From contig JAOMEV010000008.1 in the NCBI GenBank assembly GCA_028346125.1, positions 1 to 64,000 on the forward strand: 64,000 nt of DNA, written 5' to 3'. Origin of the DNA: Bacteriovoracales bacterium. GTDB lineage: Bacteria; Bdellovibrionota; Bacteriovoracia; Bacteriovoracales; Bacteriovoracaceae. A program made the position numbers and the translations under genes. Below are positions 17,506 to 25,483 of this stretch, one piece after another. Below the pieces are notes generated by a model. It was not told the DNA's origin. It was given only the letters and a program-made list of their open reading frames with translations, and ran no database searches. Each line of letters opens with the position of its first letter. Position 1 is the stretch's first letter.

Positions 17506-18344
17506 TCTCCCCAGTCATTTACAGGAGAGGGCAAGCTTTTTGGGGGAATGTAGTTTGGGTCAGGTTTTGGTGGTGTAATATTTATATTTTCTTCTTTCGG
17601 TAGCCATTCTTCTTTCTGTTTTAGGATTCCGGGTAGAATAAGTGAATCTTCAGATACTGGCGCTAATATCTCTAGGATTTTTGATTTTTTTACTTTTTTT
17701 TCAACTTTTTCATTTTCTATAATAAAAAAAACTCTTTTATCAATTTTTTTACTAGAATCAATAACCTTGAAATTTGAAAATAAAATAAAATCGTTCAGTC
17801 TTTTTTTTATGTTAATTAAAATTCGTTTTGATAAATTTTTCATTAATGATTGGATTTCACTTGGAGTTTTATTTTCTAAAATCTCAAGCCAAGTGAAGAA
17901 TAGATTGAGAGGTAATCTTTTATTTGCCAATGATTTATCTTCAACAATATTTTTGAAATCCTTATAAAAGGCGGAAAAAAGCCATTCTGAAAAAGGTTGA
18001 AGATTAGCATTTTTGACTTTTTTTAAAAAGGTGGAATCTACTTTATCTGGATCAATATTTTTTGGTGCATTTTCTAAAGTTAGGAAATTAATAATAGTTT
18101 TATAGGTTTGAGATTTAATAATATTATATAAATCGGACTTAGTAGTTTCGGGAAAGGTTATTTCAAAGAAATCTATATTTTTTTTGAATGTTTCCTCTTC
18201 AGCTTTATTCAAAGAATAATTTTGATAAGATTTAATTAAGTAAACAAACTCGAGAGGGAGATCCTTATGAACTTTATAAGATTTGGTCTCGGCTAGGCCT
18301 ATAAAAGAAAATAGAAAAATAAGAAAGTATATTTTTTTAATCAT
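17502..18344 (-). CDS. Secreted protein of unknown function (280 aa)
   Basis: An N-terminal signal peptide (MIKKIYFLIFLFSFIGLAET) is followed by a Lys-rich helical region and a Pro-rich tail ending in PLP-type repeats (PPKPDPNYIPPKSLPSP). No family is recognised. It is the third of three secreted-protein genes behind the Fe-S oxidoreductase on the same strand, with two bases between it and the preceding gene, so an operon is likely. Confidence 0.65.
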   Translation of the reverse strand: MIKKIYFLIFLFSFIGLAETKSYKVHKDLPLEFVYLIKSYQNYSLNKAEEETFKKNIDFFEITFPETTKSDLYNIIKSQTYKTIINFLTLENAPKNIDPDKVDSTFLKKVKNANLQPFSEWLFSAFYKDFKNIVEDKSLANKRLPLNLFFTWLEILENKTPSEIQSLMKNLSKRILINIKKRLNDFILFSNFKVIDSSKKIDKRVFFIIENEKVEKKVKKSKILEILAPVSEDSLILPGILKQKEEWLPKEENINITPPKPDPNYIPPKSLPSPVNDWGD

Positions 18345-18346
18345 TT

Positions 18347-19408
18347 TTATTTTTTACCCTGATTTAAAAATTCTTTTGAGCTAAGATTGTTTACACCTTC
18401 GAGAAGGTAAAACTCGCCATCTTTAGTTGTTAGAAGCTTTCCATCCATAGCAATTATTTGTGTTGTAAAGTCTAAATCTGAAACAATGGATAACTTTTTG
18501 TTTTTGATATTAATTTTTGCAATTTCAAACCCTTCCTTATTTTTATTTAATTTTATATTCTTTACAAAATAGATAAAATCATTTTTGTACCTACATTCAA
18601 TATTTCCAATGTCGTTAGTTTTCGATTGATATAAAGTTTCAAAATGATTATTAGGTTCACTATTTATTTTTTGATATAAAATTTGAGATTTATTTGATTT
18701 TAAATCCATTGCAAAAATCCCTACAAATAGATATTTTTCATTTTTGCAAAGTTCTATTTTTTCATTTTGTTCTTTTGATTTTAAAAGTACTTTTGATTTT
18801 GACTTTTTGAAATTATGGTGGATAAGGCCAGAATATCCTTTTTTATTTAAATCTGTGTAAATTATAGAAGATTTATTAAGCATTTCTTTTTGGGGAATGA
18901 AAAAAGGATTTATTTTGTTTGAGATTTTTACCTTAAATTTTAATTTTGAATCATTTACATTTTTAAAGGAGATGATATTTTCATAGGAGTTAAAATATGA
19001 AACCCAATTGTCTTCTAAATGCAACTGAGGAGAGCTACCTTTTCCAACAAAAAAAGGTGTCTTTCCACCGAAATTTATAATAAATATTTCTTTGTTCTTT
19101 CCAATATTAGAAATGAGTTGGAATGAATTATTCTTTTCAATAATAAGTCTTTTTCTTATAGAAGAAGAATAAATTATGTATTGTGTATTTCTCTCTCCTT
19201 TTAGAACTTCATAAATTTTAAAATTTGAAGCAAGAAGGAGATCTCCGGATCTTTTTTGATAATAAATGTATTTTCCCTCATTTGATAAAAATCTAATTTT
19301 ATTTGGATCTTGATTCGTTGCTAAAACCTTCAGGGAGCTTTTGGAAAAGGAGTTATTAACAAAAAAAATAAATAATAAAAATAAATTAATTTTTATTTTC
19401 AATTCCAT
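18347..19408 (-). CDS. Secreted protein, possible beta-propeller (353 aa)
   Basis: A signal peptide of about 22 residues is followed by repeated short beta-strand patterns of the kind seen in TolB/WD40-like propellers (for example NEGKYIYYQ, DNWVSYFNS, NEKYLFVGI, KNDFIYFVK at regular spacing). This is a visual impression, not a family match. Its start lies inside the last 23 bases of the upstream gene, indicating translational coupling. Confidence 0.6.
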   Translation of the reverse strand: MELKIKINLFLLFIFFVNNSFSKSSLKVLATNQDPNKIRFLSNEGKYIYYQKRSGDLLLASNFKIYEVLKGERNTQYIIYSSSIRKRLIIEKNNSFQLISNIGKNKEIFIINFGGKTPFFVGKGSSPQLHLEDNWVSYFNSYENIISFKNVNDSKLKFKVKISNKINPFFIPQKEMLNKSSIIYTDLNKKGYSGLIHHNFKKSKSKVLLKSKEQNEKIELCKNEKYLFVGIFAMDLKSNKSQILYQKINSEPNNHFETLYQSKTNDIGNIECRYKNDFIYFVKNIKLNKNKEGFEIAKINIKNKKLSIVSDLDFTTQIIAMDGKLLTTKDGEFYLLEGVNNLSSKEFLNQGKK

Positions 19409-21332
19409 AAAGTGTCCAAGAATTTATGCTATGAACTCCTTCATAGGATTTTAAGGCATTATAGATAAATGACCAATTAACGAGTCGAGGAGAATGCAAG
19501 TCATCTATTGCTGTTCTTACACTTAAAAAATAATTAAATTTTTTCTCAATAATACCATCGATAATAAAAGGAATGGGCCGGCACTGATTCATCGAGCTAA
19601 TTTTGAATCTTGAGGGATAAATTTCTCCTATACAACCGACACCATGGATAATTCCTCGGCCGAGCTTAAGGAATTCCTTAAGTTGATTAAGATTTGTAAT
19701 TTCTTTTTGTCTTAAATTGAATCGCTCAAGGGTTAAGTTTACAGAAGAGAAGCTATTATCAGAAACATTACTAGGATGATAGTTAAGTTTAGGTTCATTT
19801 TTATAAGTAATACTTTTGATAACTTTCTTATTAACGATTATTTTTTTCGAACAGGTATTTTGTTTACATTTTTTATAATCGTAAATGACATGGCAGCCAC
19901 TTTTGTAATTTATTCTGGCAGGGTTAAACTTATTTTTATTACTTATTAAACATTTAATATCGCTTAGCACAGGTTCAACTTTTTTTAAAATACCTTCAAG
20001 AACACGATTTTCTGCTAGAGGTAAGCTTTTATCGTATCCCGGTATATATGACAGACACACTTCTTTTTTGGACAATTTACTTTCATAACACATTTTGAGT
20101 GGCCAATAATCATCATATTCTTCTCTATAAATAGATGTGAAAAAAACTTTATTTGATTGAAATGAGCAATTTTCTAAGGACGAGTTATTTATTTTTCCTT
20201 TCGTAAAGTGCATGATTATTCTGAAAAGGTTCGTGATGCTATGGTTGTAAATTCTAGAAGGGCAATCATGATAATTTGAATAAAGCTTGCTCTTTATTAA
20301 AGAGTTAGAAGATTCATTACAGGAAGGTGAAGGAAACAATGAAGTTCTTCCCAGTTGACCGGTTAAAGAGCATATTTTGGGATTTTTATTAAATAATGAG
20401 GCACATTTTCTTTTCTGTTTCTGGTTAACTTCCTTAGACCTAAGGGTTTGTTTGCATTTGTAGGTTAATTTGTAGTCTGGAAGCTCCTTATTCACAACTT
20501 TTGTCCATGCGTCTTGTGCCAAGTATAAGGAACAAAAATTTTCCGATGAATGTATGTTGTCACATAAATTTTTTAGATAGTATTTTTTGTTCTCTTTGAT
20601 CTCTTTTTTGTATAAATTAATTTCTTTTATTTTTTCATAAATTAACTGTTCAGATTCTTTTGACGCAAAATTTAATTGTTTAACTATTTTTTTCTTTTCC
20701 TTTATTAACTTAGGGATTTTACAAAGGTAAGTAATCAGAGGGCTTTCAATCCATTTATTGTGATTTTTTTTACATTTAGAATTAGTTTTACCTACTTCAA
20801 AATCTAATTTTTCAAATGTTCTAGAAAAATATTCTTTTGAAAAAAGGAGAGAATACTCTTTGTACTGAGGACATTTATTATTGTAGATAAAGTCTAAAAA
20901 TAATTTTAATGAGGTTGATCCTTTTTCAAAACTGTTATCATTTTTTTTAATTACTATCGGAATGATAGAGTTTTGTTCTAAGGCGTTACCGATAAGACCA
21001 TTCTCCATTAGGGCATAAAAATTACATGTATTTTTTGATATCAAATCAAGGGTCTTATTTTTGGAAAAAAAAAGGAGAGATCTCAAAAAAATAGAGTTTA
21101 TTTTTACATCTAGGGCGTCTTCAAAGTTATCGACTTTATTTTTTTTGGAGAGTTCTAAAATTTTTTGTTCTTGGTCCTTATTTATTTTTGAAAGGGCCTT
21201 AAAAGTTTCTAAAATACCTAATGTTTGAGATTTCGTTTGAGAAAATGCGGGGGCAATAAGATTAACATGCCCCAGAATTAGGGGGAGAAATATGTATCTA
21301 GTCCAAAGATTTTGCCAAAATGGAAGCAACAT
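19386..21332 (-). CDS. Large cysteine-rich secreted protein, unknown function
   Basis: The N-terminus (MLLPFWQNLWTRYIFLPLILG, then APAFSQ) looks like a signal peptide cut near residue 33. The ~648-residue protein contains about twenty cysteines, several in close pairs, including a CHVIYDYKKCKQNTC cluster near the middle. This suggests a disulfide-stabilised periplasmic or exported protein. I do not recognise it. ATG 21332 or the TTG at 21338 may be the start; both lie inside the end of the Fe-S oxidoreductase gene, so the two are coupled. Confidence 0.6.
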   Translation of the reverse strand: MLLPFWQNLWTRYIFLPLILGHVNLIAPAFSQTKSQTLGILETFKALSKINKDQEQKILELSKKNKVDNFEDALDVKINSIFLRSLLFFSKNKTLDLISKNTCNFYALMENGLIGNALEQNSIIPIVIKKNDNSFEKGSTSLKLFLDFIYNNKCPQYKEYSLLFSKEYFSRTFEKLDFEVGKTNSKCKKNHNKWIESPLITYLCKIPKLIKEKKKIVKQLNFASKESEQLIYEKIKEINLYKKEIKENKKYYLKNLCDNIHSSENFCSLYLAQDAWTKVVNKELPDYKLTYKCKQTLRSKEVNQKQKRKCASLFNKNPKICSLTGQLGRTSLFPSPSCNESSNSLIKSKLYSNYHDCPSRIYNHSITNLFRIIMHFTKGKINNSSLENCSFQSNKVFFTSIYREEYDDYWPLKMCYESKLSKKEVCLSYIPGYDKSLPLAENRVLEGILKKVEPVLSDIKCLISNKNKFNPARINYKSGCHVIYDYKKCKQNTCSKKIIVNKKVIKSITYKNEPKLNYHPSNVSDNSFSSVNLTLERFNLRQKEITNLNQLKEFLKLGRGIIHGVGCIGEIYPSRFKISSMNQCRPIPFIIDGIIEKKFNYFLSVRTAIDDLHSPRLVNWSFIYNALKSYEGVHSINSWTLYGIENKN

Positions 21333-23334
21333 CCTCAACTTCTATGTTCTCCGTTTCAGTGACCTGAGCTTTTGTTGAGTTAAAGTTTATCATGCAATAG
21401 GAACAACCAGTAGCAAGTTTTTCAACCTTTTTTTCTCCAATTTGTCTTAGGCGGTTCTTTGCAATATGTTCACCCTCTGGAAGTTCATACCACATATTTC
21501 CACCACCCATGCCACAACAGAGGGCCTTATCCTTGTTGGCATCCATTTCTTTGATTTTAATCCCTTTAATCGAGTTGAGGATTTTTCTTGGTGCATTATA
21601 TTCTCCGTGGTGCCTACCAAGGTAACAGGGGTCATGAAAGGTAAGTTCTTCTTTAATTTCCTTATTGGGTTTTAGTTTTCCTGTGTCAATAAGATCTGAA
21701 AGAAGCTCCGTATGATGGATTGTTTCAAATTGTCCATCTTCAAACTTTGCGTACTCTTTTCCTATTGTATGTAAGCAATGAGGGCAGTGAGTGACGACTT
21801 TATCGAATTGGTATTGGTTTAAATTGGCTATATTCTCTATGGCCACTTCAAAAAATGAGTATTCATCACCAAAACGTCTAATCGGATCACCATTACATTT
21901 TTCTGTTTTTCCTAAAACCGCAAATTGTACACCGGCTTTTTTAAGAAGCATTATCGTATCTTGAACGACTTTTTGGTTGGCTGCATCGTATGAGCCAGCA
22001 CACCCTACGTAGTAGAGGTAATCAACTTTTTTACCTTCCTCAATAACGGGTACGTCAAGGCCTTCTGCCCATTTAAATCTATCGTCTTGGGTAATACCCC
22101 AAGGGTTTCCGTTAAGTTTTATTTTGCTAACTGTATCTCCAGCACTAGGAGGGATTTCTCCCAGTGTAAGAGTTTTATATCTTTTGGCCTCTAAAATAAT
22201 ATTAACGTGTTCTATATTTGAAGGGCATTCCTCCATGCAGGCGCCACAAGTTGTACATGCATCGAGTTCATTGGCCTGGTAAAGAGGCGATTCTTCCCAA
22301 AAGTCCGCATCATTTTTCCCACTTTCTTTAACAGAAAGTGAAAAGTCTCTTGCCTTGGTAATAATGGTTTTAGGATCAAGATTTTTACCACTGAGGTTTG
22401 CAGGGCAAACTTCTGTACATCTGCCACATTCAACACAGGTAAGGAGGTCATACCTATTTTTCATTGTCATTTCTGAAATTTTTCCTAGGCCAAAAGTTTC
22501 GGCCTCTTCGTTTTCAAAGTCCATTGGGTTTAATATGGCCCCTCGTCTTTGAGGCGTAAGCAGAGCACTTAAAGGAATCCCTATGATGTGAAAAAATTTT
22601 GTGTGTCCAAGGCTTGCAATAAAACCCATCGTGGAAACCATATGGATGAGCCACAGACCCTGGTATACTGCAGACCAAGTGTGCTCTGAAAGCTTAATGT
22701 TAGAAAAAAGGAATGCGATAAAATAGCCTATGGGCGCCCAGGTTTTTTCCCCTATAGGCATCCCTGTTGCATATATTCTGATTCCTTCGATAAGAAAACC
22801 AATCACAACCAAGCTGCCTATTAGCCAGTACATAAAAAGTTCACTTTTAGGTTTTGTGGCCGAAAGGGTCTCTGGGTTTTTTACGTATCTTCTATAGTAG
22901 GCAAAGCCAAGTCCTATCAAAATGGCGACACCAGCAATATCCGCTAGAAAAGATACAACAATGTAAACTGTTCCATGGAAGACTTTAAAAGGAGTATCGT
23001 AATGGATGGCAACTAAGTCAGTGGCAATCCAAAGTATTATAAAACCATAGTAAATTAGACTGTGAAAAAAGCCGACATAGGATTTACGTGTGACTTTCCC
23101 GGTAAAAAAAAGGGTTTGGAAAAAGTTTGACCAGTTTAGTTTTTTTGGAAGAAGTCCTTCTTCCCCTTTAATTGATTTGATTCCCTTCCCGCCAGTTACA
23201 AAAAGGAGTTTTTTGTAGAGGCCTTGAAGGAGTACAATTGTACTTATGACAAGTAGGGAATACATTAGAATTTTAAAGGATTGTGGAATATTCCACATTA
23301 TTTCCCTTGAAGCTGAACTTGATACTGAGCTCAT
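21298..23334 (-). CDS. Membrane-bound Fe-S oxidoreductase (NarI-like helices, 2x[4Fe-4S], CCG domains)
   Basis: The N-terminal ~275 residues form about six membrane helices with histidines suited to haem b (NarI-like). Two 4Fe-4S motifs follow, CVECGRCTEVCP (~300) and CTTCGACMEECP (~361). Two heterodisulfide-reductase-type Cys-rich domains come next; the second keeps CCG (ALCCGMGGGNMW) plus GCSYC, the first has CNG in place of CCG. This architecture is known from proteins that pass electrons from ETF to the quinone pool in bacteria lacking ETF:QO. That role is inferred; no etf gene is in the window. SD AGGGAG fits the ATG at 23334. Confidence 0.85.
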   Translation of the reverse strand: MSSVSSSASREIMWNIPQSFKILMYSLLVISTIVLLQGLYKKLLFVTGGKGIKSIKGEEGLLPKKLNWSNFFQTLFFTGKVTRKSYVGFFHSLIYYGFIILWIATDLVAIHYDTPFKVFHGTVYIVVSFLADIAGVAILIGLGFAYYRRYVKNPETLSATKPKSELFMYWLIGSLVVIGFLIEGIRIYATGMPIGEKTWAPIGYFIAFLFSNIKLSEHTWSAVYQGLWLIHMVSTMGFIASLGHTKFFHIIGIPLSALLTPQRRGAILNPMDFENEEAETFGLGKISEMTMKNRYDLLTCVECGRCTEVCPANLSGKNLDPKTIITKARDFSLSVKESGKNDADFWEESPLYQANELDACTTCGACMEECPSNIEHVNIILEAKRYKTLTLGEIPPSAGDTVSKIKLNGNPWGITQDDRFKWAEGLDVPVIEEGKKVDYLYYVGCAGSYDAANQKVVQDTIMLLKKAGVQFAVLGKTEKCNGDPIRRFGDEYSFFEVAIENIANLNQYQFDKVVTHCPHCLHTIGKEYAKFEDGQFETIHHTELLSDLIDTGKLKPNKEIKEELTFHDPCYLGRHHGEYNAPRKILNSIKGIKIKEMDANKDKALCCGMGGGNMWYELPEGEHIAKNRLRQIGEKKVEKLATGCSYCMINFNSTKAQVTETENIEVEDVASILAKSLD

Positions 23335-23544
23335 ATCTTTCTCCCTAGAAGCAAAATTTGTAAGGCCAATATTTCACCTAATAAATAAAATGTAAATTAA
23401 GAGACATTGAGTTATTTTTATTTCTAATCGGTTTGTTTTGGAAAAATTTTTTATTAAAAAAAACTTTTTTAGGTAGCTGCATTATACTTTTTAGCTATTA
23501 TATTGTATTGAATCCTTTAGTCGTTGGTAATCTTTGAGGTTAGG

Positions 23545-24573
23545 ATGAAAAGGAATATAAGTCCGTTGATGTTGGGCCTTATTTTTTTGCCTTTTTTTTA
23601 TGGTTGTAGTTCTCCAATAACCTTAAATTTAAAGGGAAAAGCTTTTGATTTGGCCCCAACCAAAATAGTTTGGTTTCAAATAGCAGGTTTTTCGGAAGAG
23701 CATCTTTCTTTATTAAAATACGCAGGAAGTCAGGCAAATCGGAAATTGAGCTTTGAAAATGGTCATTGTTTTGGAAAAGCATGGCGTCATAACATTTTTA
23801 AATTAAGGCCGAACGCTTTTGAGAGTTTTATGTCCCAGATGACAGGGAGGCGGAATTTCAAATCTAATTGTGAAGATTTTAGAGTTAAACCTTTTTGGTT
23901 GTATATGGAGAGTGGAAAGAAGGAAGTTGGTATATTTGAAAGAGGCCCAGTAAAATTTTCTTTTCCAGACCTTAATAGTTGTGATGGTGAAGGACAGAAT
24001 TTTTATCAAAAAAAGGCCAGCTATTGGTTTTCTTTAAGGAAGCCTTTAGGAAAAAATGAACAAACGTTTCATTACTTGGAAAATACCCCTTTTAGTAAAA
24101 AGGGTGTTTATTATGATAGATCTTGTCACAAAAAATATTGTGACAGTGGTTTTGTGAGTAATATTAAATCAATCTATGAAAGGTGGGCAAAAAATAAAGA
24201 ATCCTTTGTTTTTATAATTAGAGATTTTAAATATTTATCGGAGTTAAGAAAGAAAAATATTTTAAAAATAAAGAGGATGCTTTTTGATCTAGAGGAGATA
24301 TATTCCTTTTTTCTAGATAAGTTAGATAAACAAGGTGATCTCTTGGTTTTATTGACAGGGGCTTCACCTTCAAATTTTGAGTATCCTTTATCAGGTAAGA
24401 GTTGGTTTGACTTTGAAAAGAAAGGAAAGAATATTCTTTATAGGAGACCTTCTTTGATGTCTCCCATTGTTGCTGCTGGCGCTTCTGCAGAGAACTTTTG
24501 CGGTCTTTATCATGAGTCTGAAGTTTTTAAAAGGCTTCTTTGGAAATCAAGTGCTGGAAAGCTTATTGAGTAA
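23545..24573 (+). CDS. Lipoprotein, possibly a degenerate alkaline-phosphatase-fold protein
   Basis: The signal peptide ends in the lipobox FFYGC with Cys21, counting from ATG 23545 (SD GAGG just upstream; a TTG at 23524 is also in frame). The body opens with a KIVWFQIAGF strand, has a SFMSQMTGRRN segment and later GDLLVLLTGASP, an order reminiscent of sulfatase/phosphatase-fold proteins. The metal-binding Asp/His residues expected there are not evident. Function unknown. It is transcribed away from the Fe-S operon and overlaps the 3' end of hslO by 11 bases. Confidence 0.6.
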   Translation: MKRNISPLMLGLIFLPFFYGCSSPITLNLKGKAFDLAPTKIVWFQIAGFSEEHLSLLKYAGSQANRKLSFENGHCFGKAWRHNIFKLRPNAFESFMSQMTGRRNFKSNCEDFRVKPFWLYMESGKKEVGIFERGPVKFSFPDLNSCDGEGQNFYQKKASYWFSLRKPLGKNEQTFHYLENTPFSKKGVYYDRSCHKKYCDSGFVSNIKSIYERWAKNKESFVFIIRDFKYLSELRKKNILKIKRMLFDLEEIYSFFLDKLDKQGDLLVLLTGASPSNFEYPLSGKSWFDFEKKGKNILYRRPSLMSPIVAAGASAENFCGLYHESEVFKRLLWKSSAGKLIE

Positions 24574-25396
24574 TTTCTTCTTTTGAAAAATGGAAGCGTT
24601 TTTTACAGTACTCGCACCCCATTTCAATAACTTTTTCATCTTTTTTAAAAAAGTTTTCCTTATCATTTTTCCAAAGATTTTTAAGTGTTAAAAGCATTCT
24701 TTCTTGTGAGCATGGACAACGGAATAAAATTTCACGCTTATTGATAAGAGACATACCTAAAGATTCAAATGAACTAATAATTTCTTTGTCGTTGTTGAGA
24801 CCTTTTTGGAATATTTGTTGAAGGGCCTCTTTAGTATTTAAAAGATAATCATCAAGTGGAACACTTTTTGAAATTGGTTTTTTATCAACATCTTCCGCTG
24901 GGAGCTCCATAACCATAATGCTTTGGTCGCTAACTTCAGAAATTTGGATTTTACTATTAATTTGAAACGATTTAGTGAGAACGCCATTTATAGCTTGATC
25001 AAAATGGGTTTCATTTAATTCTATGTAAGAAGTATAAGGTTGCTGGCTGTTGGGAGAAATCTTAGTAAAGCGACAAGTTCCTGTTATTTTTGAAGGAAGT
25101 AAGTTGAAATTTTCTGGGGCCAGTAAGGTTCTCATTTGGCCTGACCAGTTCGTTTCAATCTTCCATCTAAAATAAGGGCTTTCTGAGTCAATGTAAATTC
25201 CGAACCCCTCCCTAGGTTTGAGTAATGAAATCATTGGCTGGAAGGAGAGGACAAGGTCTCTGAAGTAAGAAAACCCATTTTCTTTAAGATTATGAATTAA
25301 AATGAGTTCCTGGATAAGCTTTTGCCCTTCAAAGAAGTGAATCAAAAAATTATTTTTCCTATCTAGAAAGCTATACAATTGGGATTCGGCCAGCAT
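24563..25396 (-). CDS. hslO: Hsp33 redox-regulated chaperone
   Basis: Holdase chaperone switched on when its zinc-binding cysteines are oxidised. The C-terminal redox switch is complete: Cys227 and Cys229 (CPC) then Cys261 and Cys264 (CEYC), matching the family's CxC-x(27-32)-CxxC spacing. 277 residues compares with 292 in E. coli. The N-terminal core is more divergent than usual, so identification rests mainly on the cysteine signature and length. It diverges from addB across an 87-base gap. Confidence 0.85.
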   Translation of the reverse strand: MLAESQLYSFLDRKNNFLIHFFEGQKLIQELILIHNLKENGFSYFRDLVLSFQPMISLLKPREGFGIYIDSESPYFRWKIETNWSGQMRTLLAPENFNLLPSKITGTCRFTKISPNSQQPYTSYIELNETHFDQAINGVLTKSFQINSKIQISEVSDQSIMVMELPAEDVDKKPISKSVPLDDYLLNTKEALQQIFQKGLNNDKEIISSFESLGMSLINKREILFRCPCSQERMLLTLKNLWKNDKENFFKKDEKVIEMGCEYCKKRFHFSKEEITQ

Positions 25397-25483
25397 AATG
25401 TTCCTCTATCTTTGAGAACTTATTTAAAGTTGGGTTTTTGATTACTAGTTATTTTGCATAATGTAAATATGGTGGGTTAAATT

